A DNA stretch of 64,000 nucleotides from Candidatus Oscillochloris fontis (GCF_004138135.1 NZ_RYFD01000011.1:25580-89579), one strand, 5' to 3'. Counted from the stretch's first letter, positions 10,101 through 18,754 are shown. A program made the numbers and translations. The notes: generated by a model from the letters alone, not told the origin.

Positions 10101-12314
10101 CTACCATCCTGCCCAATCAACCATCACCCCCAACTCGCGCCCATCGGGGGCGCTGAAGGTGGGGCTGCGTAGCTCAACCGGGCTACGCGGCGCAGCGGGG
10201 AGCAGGATCTGGATGGTCTGCCAGGCTCCGCCGATGCTCACGCTGTAACACGCGGCAGCGGCACAGATTTGGATCGGCACGGGTTGCCCGTCTGGGCGGG
10301 GGGCGGCGAGGCGCAACCGCAGGATGACCGGGCCTACTGCGGGGTTGCTCAGGCGCAACCATGCCCGCCCGCGTGTCCAGCGCAGGCTCGTGTCGCCCTG
10401 GGTTTCGGCGGGGTAGACGCCACCCACCCAGCCGTAGTCGAGTCCGTTACCGAGATCGATCTGGGTGGTGGGGGGCGACGGTCGCATACGGTCGCTCCAG
10501 TCTACGAGGTGTTGCAGATCGAGGTAGCGCCCCAGGTAGGCCGTGCGGGCGGCTTCGTCCTGGCCCATGTCGCGCAGCAGGCTGCCCCAGGCGACGCTGG
10601 CACCCACGTAGGGTGGGCGGAGGGCGTGGGCGCGCCGGTAGGAATCCAGGGCGGCCTCGTTATCCCCAACGTGGCGCTGGAGATCGCCAAGGGCGATCCA
10701 GCCATCCGGGGTGGGGCTGGCCGCAAGGGCGTGGCGGTAGGCGTCTTCCGCTGCTTCATACGCAGCACGGCCCAGCAGGTGATCGCCGTAGGCGCGGTAG
10801 AGGCTGCGCACCACCCCGCTACTGGCCCAGTCCCACGGGTAGTAGCGCAAGGCAGGGATGAGGGCGAGGAGGAGGGCGCTGAGGAGGAGGATGGTCACGG
10901 CCCTCACCCCCAGCCCCTCTCCCGCATGCGGGAGAGGGGGGATTCTGCATCCCGGTGCGTTCGATCCCCCCTCTCCCACGCAGTGGGAGAGGGGGTTAGG
11001 GGGTGAGGGCCGATACACACATGCCGCCAGCGGGATGAGCACCAGAAAGAGGAAGTGGCGGTAGCGCCCTTCGGCGTGGGTGACGAGTGTGGCCGCACAG
11101 AAGGTGGCGATCCATAAGACGAAGAGCCACGCCAGCGGCTGGCGGCGCACCACGAGCAGACCCAACGGGGCGGCAACGAGGATGAGCAGGTAGAGCAGAT
11201 CATCAAGGAGCAGTGCTGAGATGAAGAGCGCCGGGGGCGGATCGCTATAGTAGTCGGCCATGAGGAAGCGATCTTCGATGGGGTTGACTGCCCAGATGCG
11301 CCGCCATTCGGCGGGGATCTTGCGCAGGATGATACTGGGATCTTCCTGTAGCCGCGCCATTCCGCGTGCGTTGGCCAGATCGGCGCGTTCCGCCGGATTA
11401 GCGACGGCTTCGAGGGCTTGGTTGATCGCCTCGATGCTCTCATGCGGCTCGTAAAAGGCCCACATATTGTAGGAACCACCGGTCTCGATCAGGATGCAGT
11501 GGCCATACGCCTGACAGTTGCGCAGCGTCCATGGGGCGATGACGGCACCGGCACCGAGGGCGAGGAGGATGAGGGGTAAGAAACCTTTTATTGACGCCGA
11601 ACGGCCCTCACCCCCAGCCCCTCTCCCGTGGGCTTCGCCCACAGGCGAGGGGGGCACATGGCTGAGGTATCTCGGATCGTATCCCCCCCTCTCCTGTTCG
11701 CGCAGCGAACGGGAGAGGGGGGCTAGGGGGGTGAGGGCCATACCCACCCCCACCATCCACACTGCCACCAGGGGCAGCACCACCAACCCCGCCGAGCGCG
11801 TCAGGCAGGCGAGGCCGAAGAGTAGCCCGGCGAGCAGCGCCAGCAGCGGGCTGCGCTGGCGCTGCCAGTGGTGCGTCGCCAACAGGCCCAGGCCGAAGAG
11901 CAGGCTAAAGAGCGTCTCGCTCATGGAGAGGCTGGCGAAGGTGGCGTAGGTCTGGAGGAGGGCGGCAATACTGGCGGCCAGTAGGGGTGGGCCGGGGCGT
12001 TCGGTCAGGGCGCGGGTGAGCGCATACACCACCACCACCACACCCAGGCTGAGGGCGATGTTGGGCAACGCGGCCAGATGCAGGTCGCCGCCGCTGAGCC
12101 AGAGTGACCCGGCGAGGAAGAGCGGGTAGAGCGGGGCGCGCAGCCAGCGCCACGACTCATAGTAGACCCAGCCGCGCCCAGCCAGCAGATCGCGCGCCAC
12201 CTGGATGTACTCCTGCTCATCGTTGGCGGGCAGGTGCAGTGGCTGCGCCCAGAGCAGCAGCCGCCACACGAGGGCGAGGAGCAGGATGAGGAGCAGTGGC
12301 AGGTGTTTACGCAT
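10101..12314 (-). CDS. GT39/ArnT-like membrane glycosyltransferase with C-terminal TPRs and in-frame repeat insertions
   Basis: 737 residues. The N-terminus (LLLILLLALVWRLLLWAQPL, then ANDEQEYIQVARDLLAGRG) matches GT39-type transferases, with an Asp-Glu pair in the first periplasmic loop and many transmembrane helices. Such enzymes move sugars from polyprenyl phosphate to proteins or lipids outside the membrane. After about residue 480 come TPR-like helices (YEAAEDAYRHALAASPTPDG and following) and a beta-rich C-terminus. Two stretches, near residues 190-235 and 435-470, are Pro/Gly/Arg-rich and encoded by palindromic repeats, not by native sequence, yet the frame is kept. The ribosome site is weak. 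The sugar and acceptor are unknown. Confidence 0.75.
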   Translation of the reverse strand: MRKHLPLLLILLLALVWRLLLWAQPLHLPANDEQEYIQVARDLLAGRGWVYYESWRWLRAPLYPLFLAGSLWLSGGDLHLAALPNIALSLGVVVVVYALTRALTERPGPPLLAASIAALLQTYATFASLSMSETLFSLLFGLGLLATHHWQRQRSPLLALLAGLLFGLACLTRSAGLVVLPLVAVWMVGVGMALTPLAPLSRSLREQERGGYDPRYLSHVPPSPVGEAHGRGAGGEGRSASIKGFLPLILLALGAGAVIAPWTLRNCQAYGHCILIETGGSYNMWAFYEPHESIEAINQALEAVANPAERADLANARGMARLQEDPSIILRKIPAEWRRIWAVNPIEDRFLMADYYSDPPPALFISALLLDDLLYLLILVAAPLGLLVVRRQPLAWLFVLWIATFCAATLVTHAEGRYRHFLFLVLIPLAACVYRPSPPNPLSHCVGEGGSNAPGCRIPPLPHAGEGLGVRAVTILLLSALLLALIPALRYYPWDWASSGVVRSLYRAYGDHLLGRAAYEAAEDAYRHALAASPTPDGWIALGDLQRHVGDNEAALDSYRRAHALRPPYVGASVAWGSLLRDMGQDEAARTAYLGRYLDLQHLVDWSDRMRPSPPTTQIDLGNGLDYGWVGGVYPAETQGDTSLRWTRGRAWLRLSNPAVGPVILRLRLAAPRPDGQPVPIQICAAAACYSVSIGGAWQTIQILLPAAPRSPVELRSPTFSAPDGRELGVMVDWAGW
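10899..11011. repeat. Palindromic repeat, family D, inside a coding sequence
   Basis: About 113 bp with outer arms GGCCCTCACCCCCAGCCCCT and its near-complement at the other end (TTAGGGGGTGAGGGCC). Inner arms of CTCTCCC and GGGAGAG repeat twice. It is read through in frame by the membrane glycosyltransferase gene. A second copy is at 11603-11739. Confidence 0.8.
11603..11739. repeat. Palindromic repeat, family D, second copy inside the same gene
   Basis: About 137 bp, starting GGCCCTCACCCCCAGCCCCT and ending GGGGGGTGAGGGCC, with internal hairpins (GTGGGCTTCGCCCAC and GTTCGCGCAGCGAAC). The gene stays open through it and gains a Pro/Arg/Gly-rich loop. No clear target duplication was seen. Confidence 0.8.
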
Positions 12315-12323
12315 CGGATCATT

Positions 12324-13118
12324 TTACCGCGCCATACGCAAGATCCGAAATGCCCCATAGCCGACCATCCCAAACACGAATGCTCCGATCAGCAGATCGG
12401 GGATCTTGGAGCCGGTGACAAAGACGAGGATGCCCGCAATGATCACCCCGATGTTGACCAGCACGTCGTTGGTGGTGAAGATCCAACTGGCCTTCATGTG
12501 GACTTCTTGGCTGCGGGCGCGTTGCAACACCACCAGTGAGGCGGCGTTCCCACTCAGAGCCAACAGTGAGATGCCGATCATCAGCATGAAGCCCGGTTCA
12601 TCTCCGGCACCGAGGAATCGCCGTACCACTTCGGCCATACCGAGGATACCCAGGCAGAGTTGGAAGTAGCCGCTGATCTTGGCGACCTGTTGCTTGTGGC
12701 TGGCGGCGCGCCCAACCGCGTAGAGGCTCAGCGCATACACAATCGCGTCGGCCAGCATGTCGAGGCTGTCGGCGACGAGGCCCATAGACTGGGCGATCAG
12801 GCCGGTGATGAGTTCGATCACGAACAGGGCCGCGTTGATCGCCAGCACCGTGATCAGCACCCGGCGTTGCAGATCGCCCTCGTCGGTAGCCTCGATGGCG
12901 GCCACCTCTGTGCGGGCCACCAGCACTGCCCCCAGGTTCAACGCGATCAACAGCCGTTCAATCAGCGCCGCATCATCGCTGTGGGTGATCACCAGCGTGC
13001 GACCGGGCAGATCAAACGTCATGCGCCTGATCCCCGTGCGCTCGGCCAACTGCATACGGATCAACTGCTCCTCAGCGGGGCAGTCCATGTGGGGCACGTG
13101 AAAGGTTAACTGTTCCAT
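12324..13118 (-). CDS. Cation efflux protein (CDF-like) with N-terminal metal-binding-like domain
   Basis: 264 residues. Residues 1 to about 75 resemble a heavy-metal-associated domain (HVPHMDCPAEEQLIRMQL, with one Cys). From about 85 on there are five or six transmembrane helices, including GLVADSLDMLADAIVYALSLY, the position of the metal-binding Asp residues of cation diffusion facilitators. Such proteins export Zn, Co or related ions in exchange for protons. The gene lies downstream of the zinc/manganese importer genes with a degenerate repeat between, so it may belong to the same metal-homeostasis region. The C-terminal cytoplasmic domain of typical family members is missing. Confidence 0.75.
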   Translation of the reverse strand: MEQLTFHVPHMDCPAEEQLIRMQLAERTGIRRMTFDLPGRTLVITHSDDAALIERLLIALNLGAVLVARTEVAAIEATDEGDLQRRVLITVLAINAALFVIELITGLIAQSMGLVADSLDMLADAIVYALSLYAVGRAASHKQQVAKISGYFQLCLGILGMAEVVRRFLGAGDEPGFMLMIGISLLALSGNAASLVVLQRARSQEVHMKASWIFTTNDVLVNIGVIIAGILVFVTGSKIPDLLIGAFVFGMVGYGAFRILRMAR

Positions 13119-13120
13119 AG

Positions 13121-13213
13121 TTGCTCACGCGAAGCCGCGAAGGCGCGAAGGTTTTAGGTAGGCTATCAAAACTTTGCGCCTTGGCGTCTTTGCGTCAAAA
13201 CCTTGGACATCAT
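13121..13213. repeat. Degenerate family A repeat
   Basis: The segment contains the family A hairpin arms (GCGAAGGCGCGAAGG and CTTGGCGTCTTTGCGTC) but poorly preserved outer ends. It fills the gap between the metal ABC permease stop and the efflux gene start. Confidence 0.55.
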
Positions 13214-14041
13214 TCACACCCTACTCTGGCGGGTACGTAGCGTATTGTACCCCCATGCTACCCCAAAACATGCCGTACATGTCAGCACAATTGCGGCCCC
13301 CGATGCGACATCAGCATAGTACGAGGCGTACAGCCCGACCAGCGCTGAAGCGACCGCGATCACTGCGGCGATGAACATCATCCGGGGCAGGCGGTTGGTG
13401 AGCAGGGCAGCGGCAGCCGCCGGGGTGACGAGTAGTGCTGAGGTGAGGATGACTCCCACGACCTGGATACATGTGACCACGGTGAGGGCAAGCAGGACGA
13501 GCAGCAGCATGCGCATGCGGTCGGCCTTGATGCCGATCACCTCGGCATAGGTGGGGTCATAGCTGGTGAGTTCGAGTTCTTTATGCAGCAGCCAGAGGGT
13601 GATCAGCACCCCCGCCGAGATAATACTAATCTGGATCAGATCTTCGGGGCGCACGCCCAGGATGTTGCCGAAGAGGATGTGGCTCAGATCGCGGAAACTG
13701 CGCACCTTACTCATGAGCAGGATACCGAGGGCAAACATGGCGGTAAAGATGACCCCAATGGCGGTATCCTCACGTACCGCACCGCGCCGCGAGACCCAGC
13801 CGATGCCGAGGGCGGTGAGTAATCCGGCGATGATCGCGCCACCAAAGAGGCTCCAGCCCCCCAGATAGGCGACGACCAATCCTGGTAGCACCGTGTGGGA
13901 TAGCGCATCGCCAATGAAGGCCATGCGGCGCAATACCACATAAGCCCCCAAGACCGCACAGGTGATCCCGACCAGAGTCGCAGCAACGAGGCCAGTCTGC
14001 ATAAAACTGTAGCGGAATGGAGCCAAGAGCCAGTCAATCAT
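13214..14041 (-). CDS. znuB: Zinc/manganese ABC transporter permease (ZnuB/MntB family)
   Basis: 275 residues with eight or so hydrophobic segments. The family blocks GAYVVLRRMAFIGDALSHTVLPG and GVRPEDLIQISIISA, plus ALLVTPAAAAALLTNRLPRMM near the C-terminus, identify an ABC-3 permease. It forms the membrane channel with the adjacent ATPase and binding protein. Its start overlaps the ATPase stop by 4 bp (ATGA), indicating translational coupling. Zinc as the substrate is inferred from the divergent Zur-like gene and the His-rich binding protein; manganese cannot be excluded. Confidence 0.88.
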   Translation of the reverse strand: MIDWLLAPFRYSFMQTGLVAATLVGITCAVLGAYVVLRRMAFIGDALSHTVLPGLVVAYLGGWSLFGGAIIAGLLTALGIGWVSRRGAVREDTAIGVIFTAMFALGILLMSKVRSFRDLSHILFGNILGVRPEDLIQISIISAGVLITLWLLHKELELTSYDPTYAEVIGIKADRMRMLLLVLLALTVVTCIQVVGVILTSALLVTPAAAAALLTNRLPRMMFIAAVIAVASALVGLYASYYADVASGAAIVLTCTACFGVAWGYNTLRTRQSRV

Positions 14042-14778
14042 GCCACCTCCAGGCTGGCATAAAGGTTTTGTACCTGGGTTAATTCACCCTGTTCCATGCC
14101 AAAGACCTGATCAAACTCATCTTCGAGACGATCAAGATGATGGGTGGCAACCAGCGCCGTCTTGCCCTGTTGGCCGAGGCGCTCCAAAACCGTCGCAATG
14201 ATCTCGCGGCTGGCGGCATCAACTGCGCTGAGTGGTTCATCAAGGAGCAGCAGATCAGCTTCTTGCACGAGGGCGCGGGCGAGCAGGGTGCGTTGCTGCT
14301 GGCCGCCGGAGAGTTGGCTGATCTGACGTTGGGCGAGATCGGCCAATCCCAACTGCTCAAGCACTGCCAACACCTGATGCTGATCGCTCTGCTTGGGGCT
14401 GCGCAGCCACCCCAGGTGGACATAACGCCCGGCCATCACCATGCGCTCCACCGTCACCGGGAAGCGCCAGTCAATCTCACCGCGCTGGGGCAGGTAGGCG
14501 ACGCGATGGTGGCAAGCTCCGACCGGGCGCCCGTAGATGCGGATACTCCCGGCGTGGGGATGCAACAACCCGGCGACTGCCTTGAGTAGGGTGGATTTGC
14601 CGGAGCCATTCGCCCCCACCAGCGCTGCCCGGCGACCAGTAGCGATACTCAGGCTGACCTCGCGTACAGCAGGCCGCGAGGCACCGGGATAGATGACCGT
14701 AAGCCCTTCCAAGGCAAGGGCGGGAGCGTGAGCTTGGGCGGGGGTAAAGCCCCGCCCACTATAGGCAATGGTGATCAT
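14038..14778 (-). CDS. znuC: Zinc/manganese ABC transporter ATP-binding protein (ZnuC-like)
   Basis: 246 residues. Walker A GANGSGKSTLLKAVAGLL, the Q-loop region YLPQRGEIDWRFPVTV, the signature LSGGQQQRTLLARAL, Walker B LLLLDEPLSAVD, and the switch His in ALVATHHLD are all present. The GEIDWRFPVTV block is characteristic of metal-uptake ATPases. It follows the binding protein gene by 7 bp and overlaps the permease gene. Confidence 0.92.
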   Translation of the reverse strand: MITIAYSGRGFTPAQAHAPALALEGLTVIYPGASRPAVREVSLSIATGRRAALVGANGSGKSTLLKAVAGLLHPHAGSIRIYGRPVGACHHRVAYLPQRGEIDWRFPVTVERMVMAGRYVHLGWLRSPKQSDQHQVLAVLEQLGLADLAQRQISQLSGGQQQRTLLARALVQEADLLLLDEPLSAVDAASREIIATVLERLGQQGKTALVATHHLDRLEDEFDQVFGMEQGELTQVQNLYASLEVA

Positions 14779-14785
14779 AGACCGA

Positions 14786-16150
14786 CTAACTTGCTAACGA
14801 CTGAACAATCGTTGTGACATTGTACCGCATCATCTCGATGTAGCTCGCACCAGGGCTACCCGGTTCGCCGAGTGCATCGGTGTAGAGGGTGGGAGCCAGG
14901 ATCACCCCCGCCTCACGCGAGATGGTCTCCATCAGGGTGGTGTTGGCCACATTCTCGGCGAAGATGGCGCGCACCCCAGCGGCGCGAATGGCCTCGACCA
15001 GTTCCGCAATCTCGCCTGCGGATGGATCGGCTGTCTCGGTCGTGACGCCGAGCGCGGTGCCGATCACCGTGAACCCATAGGCTTTGGCAAAGTAGCCGAA
15101 GGTGTCGTGGGTCGTGACGAGTTTGCGCTGATCTGCGGGCAGTTTGGCAACTTCAGCCTGAATGAAGGCATCGAGTTCCTTCAGTTCCGCCAGATAGCTT
15201 TCGGCATTGGCGGTATAGGCCGCCGCATTGGCCGGATCAGCCGCCACCAGTGCATCACGTATCGCCGCGACCATCAGTTGGGCATTGTTGGGGTCGTGCC
15301 AGATATGCGGATCATACTCACCGTGGTTGTGAGTATCCTCGGCGTGAGCATCCTCGGTGTGGGTGTGGCCTTCAGCCATCTCCCAAACCAACAGCAGTTG
15401 GGTGGCATCACTCGGCCCAACCTGAAGCGTATACGCACCCGGCGCGAGGTCGTATGTATAGACCACCTTGATCGCGTCACAACCACTAGTCACCTGCTGC
15501 ATCGCCTCCGGCTCCAGCGTAGTCTCGCCCTGAAGGAGGCTCACCGGCAGATCGGCACCCAGGTAGAGGCTGACTTCGGCATCGGTATCACGGCTCAGTG
15601 TAACCGTACCAGCCCCAGCATTCAGTTCGAGGGCATAGAGCGTATGGTCATCAGGAATGACCGCCGTGGCACTTGCATCAGCCACAACCGAGGTGGGCGT
15701 ATCGCCAAAGTGCTTGCAGGGATGTGCGAGCGGATCATCAGCATGATCGGTATGGACGTGGCCCTCCGGCGCGGGCAAGGGCGTGATCTGATCGCTCACC
15801 GCGACACGGGTAGCGTGTGAACCCGCTGCGGTATAGAGATCATCAATCCAGCTCTCAAACTGCAACCCATTCTCAAACACCAGGGACGCCTCAGCCAACG
15901 CCGCACTATCACGCGGGGTTGGCTCGTAGGTGTGGGCATCCCCACCGGGGCCAACCAAGGTTGTCAGGGCAACATGCTCACCGCCGACATGCTGCACAAA
16001 CTCACCCAGAATGCTGTAGGTTGCCACCACCTTGAGCGGCGCGGTGACGGGCGTAGGCGTGGTGGGCTGTGCAACTGGCGTAGTGCCACACGCCCCCAAG
16101 AGGCTCACGAGTGCAAGAAACGCGAAGAAACGGGCGAACAAATGACGCAT
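14786..16150 (-). CDS. znuA: Zinc ABC transporter substrate-binding lipoprotein with an inserted domain
   Basis: 454 residues from the ATG at 16150 (MRHLFARFFAFLAL), with AGGAGT upstream. The lipobox is LLGAC (Cys22). The cluster A-I fold is recognisable: YSILGEFVQHVGGEHV, GDAHTYEPTPRD with a metal His near 73, EYDPHIWHDP near 278-286, and VTTHDTFGYFAKAYG. Two His-rich loops (about 130-145 and 261-276) flank an extra segment of about 110 residues that is beta-rich and contains two Cys. Ordinary ZnuA proteins have only a single short His-rich loop there. The protein captures zinc outside the membrane for the permease. Confidence 0.9.
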   Translation of the reverse strand: MRHLFARFFAFLALVSLLGACGTTPVAQPTTPTPVTAPLKVVATYSILGEFVQHVGGEHVALTTLVGPGGDAHTYEPTPRDSAALAEASLVFENGLQFESWIDDLYTAAGSHATRVAVSDQITPLPAPEGHVHTDHADDPLAHPCKHFGDTPTSVVADASATAVIPDDHTLYALELNAGAGTVTLSRDTDAEVSLYLGADLPVSLLQGETTLEPEAMQQVTSGCDAIKVVYTYDLAPGAYTLQVGPSDATQLLLVWEMAEGHTHTEDAHAEDTHNHGEYDPHIWHDPNNAQLMVAAIRDALVAADPANAAAYTANAESYLAELKELDAFIQAEVAKLPADQRKLVTTHDTFGYFAKAYGFTVIGTALGVTTETADPSAGEIAELVEAIRAAGVRAIFAENVANTTLMETISREAGVILAPTLYTDALGEPGSPGASYIEMMRYNVTTIVQSLAS

Positions 16151-16170
16151 TGAAGAGACTCCTGATTCTG

Positions 16171-16265
16171 TTGTAGGGGCGCGTCGCGACGCGCCCCCCG
16201 GCGCGAAGATCGCGGCACCATACGGCGTGGGGACGCCTAGGGCGCGTCGCGACGCGCCCCTACAA
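16171..16265. repeat. Palindromic repeat, family B, in the znuA leader
   Basis: 95 bp bounded by TTGTAGGGGCGCGTCGCGAC and its near-complement ending CGCCCCTACAA. Each arm is itself palindromic (GGGGCGCGTCGCGACGCGCC). It sits between the predicted znuA promoter and its ribosome site, so it would be part of the mRNA leader. No target duplication was seen. Confidence 0.75.
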
Positions 16266-16274
16266 TTTCCTATT

Positions 16275-16309
16275 TGATATAGACTATCATTAAATAAGAA
16301 TCTTGTCAA
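16275..16309 (-). promoter_or_regulatory. znuA promoter with overlapping Zur-type operator
   Basis: On the minus strand TTGACA (16309-16304) is followed after 17 nt by TAGTCT (16286-16281). The -10 lies inside TGATATAGACTATCA (16275-16289), a TGATA-N5-TATCA inverted repeat like cyanobacterial-type Zur boxes. The divergent zur gene has a possible promoter TTGCGA-N17-TATGGT at 16313-16341. A repressor bound here would block znuA. A nearly identical box is at 31888-31902. Confidence 0.65.
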
Positions 16310-16382
16310 TAATTGCGAGAAGCTATCAATATAGGTATGGTAAAATGTAGAGATAGGTTTTGTGTTGTTATGGAGATGCCCG

Positions 16383-16850
16383 ATGAGCCGCTACCTGGAT
16401 GCCCGCCGCGAAACCCTCCCCCCTGCTGTCACTGATCTCGCCGAGCAATTGGCCCAAGCGGGCTACAAAGTGACCGGCCCGCGCCTCGCGGTGCTACGCG
16501 CCGCCACCGCGCATAGCGGGGCTTTCAGTGTGCAGGAGATCGAACAGTGGCTGGTGGCACGCGGCGAATCGCCGGGGATTGCCAGCATCTTCCGTACCAT
16601 CCGGCTACTCTGCGATCTGAACATGATGCAGCGCATCCACGGCTTGGATGAGTGCCACCGCTATAGCCTCGGTGATGGCCACGGGCATCACCTTGTCTGT
16701 ACGCGGTGTGGCGCGATGGTGCAGTTTGATGAGTGTGGGTTGCAGCCGCTGCTGCGCGAACTAGAGGCACGTACCGGGTTTCGGATCAGTGCGCATCTGG
16801 TGGAGTTGTTTGGGTTGTGTCCGGGGTGTTCTGCCGCAGGGGTGGGGTGA
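16383..16850 (+). CDS. zur: Fur-family zinc regulator (Zur-like)
   Basis: 155 residues from the ATG at 16383 (MSRYLDARRETLPP), with GGAGA upstream. The N-terminal winged helix (GYKVTGPRLAVLRAA, then GESPGIASIFRTIRLL) is followed by the dimer/metal domain with HGHHLVCTRCG and LCPGCSA, giving the two CxxC pairs of the structural zinc site. Divergence from znuABC and the operator between them indicate a zinc sensor that represses uptake when zinc is sufficient. Fur or Mur specificity cannot be excluded from motifs alone. Confidence 0.88.
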   Translation: MSRYLDARRETLPPAVTDLAEQLAQAGYKVTGPRLAVLRAATAHSGAFSVQEIEQWLVARGESPGIASIFRTIRLLCDLNMMQRIHGLDECHRYSLGDGHGHHLVCTRCGAMVQFDECGLQPLLRELEARTGFRISAHLVELFGLCPGCSAAGVG

Positions 16851-16870
16851 TCCGCCCCGGACGAGTGTCC

Positions 16871-16903
16871 GCAGATTACGCAGATTACGCAGATTACGCA
16901 GAT
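16871..16903. repeat. Short tandem repeat, GCAGATTAC x 3.7
   Basis: The 9-bp unit GCAGATTAC is repeated at 16871, 16880 and 16889, with a partial fourth copy. It lies between the convergent zur and SDR genes. There are no spacers, so it is not a CRISPR array. Confidence 0.9.
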
Positions 16904-16920
16904 GTTGTTGTTAGGGCTTA

Positions 16921-17721
16921 CTACCGCGTCACCCAGCGCGCCAGGTGCGGCAGCACCCCCGGTATGAAGCGCCCCGCCAGCGCGTAGGCTTGGGCGCGCC
17001 AACTGGGGTAGATGTGGCGTCGCCGCTGGGCCAGATCGCCGAGGATGCGTTGCACCACCGGCTCGGCCTCGTCCACCAGCCAGTTCGGGACATGCACATG
17101 GGTGCCGCCGTAGCGCGGTGCGGCGTGCAGCATCTCCGTGCGGGTGAACGAGGGATAGACCACCGACACCTCGACACCCGTGCGGTGCAGATCTTCGGCG
17201 AGCGCCTCGCCCAACCCGCGCAACCCGAACTTGGTGCTGGCGTAGACACTCACGCCGGGTAGTCCGCGCTGCCCAAAGATGGACGAGATCAGCACGATGT
17301 GGCCGGATTTGCGGGCGATCATGGTGGGGAGGAAGCGCGTGGTGAGGCGCAATGGGGCCAGGAGGTTGATCTGCACCATCTGTTCCCAGGCATGTTGGGG
17401 GACGCTGTGCAGCGGGCCGTAGCTGGCAACCCCGGCGTTATTGATCAGCATATCCACCGGGTGGGGGAGTTCTTCGCATGCGCGGTGCAGTTCGGCGCAG
17501 CCCGCGTCGCTACTCAGATCTGCCGGAACGAGCTTGATGATCCGCCCCGGCCCACCCCCTGCCATCGCCTCGGCGGCGGCTTGTTCGAGTTTGTGCGGCT
17601 GGCGGCTGCTCAGGATGAGGTGTGCCCCCTGCTGGATGAGTTGGCGTGCCAGAGCTGAACCGAGTCCCCCACCTGCTCCGGTCAGCACGACCACCCGGCC
17701 CTCAAAATGGTTGGTTGCCAT
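16921..17721 (-). CDS. Short-chain dehydrogenase/reductase
   Basis: 266 residues from the ATG reading MATNHFEGRVVVLTGAGG, with AAGGAG 9 nt upstream. The cofactor loop TGAGGGLGS, the NNAG block (LINNAGVASYG), a Ser in VLISSIFGQRG and the catalytic YASTK define a classical SDR. The C-terminus (RFIPGVLPHLARWVTR) is basic and hydrophobic, as in membrane-associated SDRs acting on lipids or ketones. It is likely NADP-dependent, but the substrate is unknown. No obvious operon partner. Confidence 0.9.
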   Translation of the reverse strand: MATNHFEGRVVVLTGAGGGLGSALARQLIQQGAHLILSSRQPHKLEQAAAEAMAGGGPGRIIKLVPADLSSDAGCAELHRACEELPHPVDMLINNAGVASYGPLHSVPQHAWEQMVQINLLAPLRLTTRFLPTMIARKSGHIVLISSIFGQRGLPGVSVYASTKFGLRGLGEALAEDLHRTGVEVSVVYPSFTRTEMLHAAPRYGGTHVHVPNWLVDEAEPVVQRILGDLAQRRRHIYPSWRAQAYALAGRFIPGVLPHLARWVTR

Positions 17722-17836
17722 AGAATCTTGCTCCTTCGGGCGTAACTTTTTGGCCTGCTCTAACGGTTTATTGTAGCAGGGGAGACGCAAAATCTTGCGT
17801 CTCTACTCCTCCTGCTACAACATCCGAGGAGCCGCC

Positions 17837-18748
17837 ATGCCCCATCGCCCCGCCCCGCCCATCCTCGCCGTCACCCTGGCCCTGCTGGGGCTGGTGTTCA
17901 GCCTCGTTCTGCTCGTGGCGGCAGTGGGGTATGCTGCTCCCATCTCTGCCCCGCAGCCCCTCGATGCGTGTCGCACCTCGCCGCAGTTCCTCGCCGCCTT
18001 CAATGCTACGCCGGACATGGCCTTGGCCACCGATGGCACGGCTATGGGCTTGGTGCTGCGTAGCAGTACGGGTGATTACCAACTGCCCTCGTGGGACGAC
18101 GCGGGCTACCTGGGGCCGCTGGCCTATGATCGGCGCGGTGATGTCTATGTCGCACCGACGCCGCGCCTCTCGCTGGCCGATAATCCGCTGGCTGGGGCGG
18201 CGACGATCTGGCGCGTCGATTCGGCCAGTGGGCTGATGCACCCCTTCACCACGCTATCCGGCGCGGCCAATGCGCGCAACCCGTTCGGGATTCTGGGGCT
18301 GGCTTATGCCTGCGATCTGGATACGCTCTATGCCGGGACGGTGTTGGGTTCCACGCCGAGTAGCGAGCATGGCGGGGTGGTGGCTATTGGCCTTGCTGAT
18401 CAGAACCAGCAGGTGGTGTTGCCCAACACCGATGTGATGAGTGTTTTGGTGCTGCGCCACGGGGGTGGGTACACGCTCTATGCCGGGTTAGCACGCCGCC
18501 CGCTAGTGCTGGCGTTGCCCCTCGATGCCCACGGCCAGCCACGCGGCCCCGCGCAGCCGCTGATTGACCTGAGCCAAGCCGGGGCCACGCCCCAAGAACG
18601 GGCACGCAAGTTGCGGCTGGTGGGCGAGCAGTTGCAGATCGATCTGGTGCCGTTTACCTACTCGCTCCAGGCCAACGCCACCGATACGCCCCAGATCCGT
18701 ACATTAACGTGGCAGTGGGATGCGGTGCATGGGGTGTGGGTGCGGTAG
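17837..18748 (+). CDS. Secreted or membrane-anchored protein, beta-propeller-like repeats, function unknown
   Basis: 303 residues from the ATG preceded by GAGGAG. The N-terminus (MPHRPAPPILAVTLALLGLV and following) is a signal peptide or anchor. The mature part is beta-rich with repeated short blocks such as GPLAYDRRGDVYVAPTP, LGLAYACDLDTLYAGTV and LRHGGGYTLYAGLARRP. This pattern is seen in NHL- or PQQ-type propellers, but I do not recognise a defined family. It converges with the ATPase-nuclease gene 6 bp downstream. Confidence 0.6.
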   Translation: MPHRPAPPILAVTLALLGLVFSLVLLVAAVGYAAPISAPQPLDACRTSPQFLAAFNATPDMALATDGTAMGLVLRSSTGDYQLPSWDDAGYLGPLAYDRRGDVYVAPTPRLSLADNPLAGAATIWRVDSASGLMHPFTTLSGAANARNPFGILGLAYACDLDTLYAGTVLGSTPSSEHGGVVAIGLADQNQQVVLPNTDVMSVLVLRHGGGYTLYAGLARRPLVLALPLDAHGQPRGPAQPLIDLSQAGATPQERARKLRLVGEQLQIDLVPFTYSLQANATDTPQIRTLTWQWDAVHGVWVR

Positions 18749-18754
18749 GAGGGG

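Noticed and set aside
16871..16903. Short direct repeats that could suggest a CRISPR array
   Set aside because: The 9-bp units are contiguous without spacers and no cas gene is nearby; it is a simple tandem repeat.
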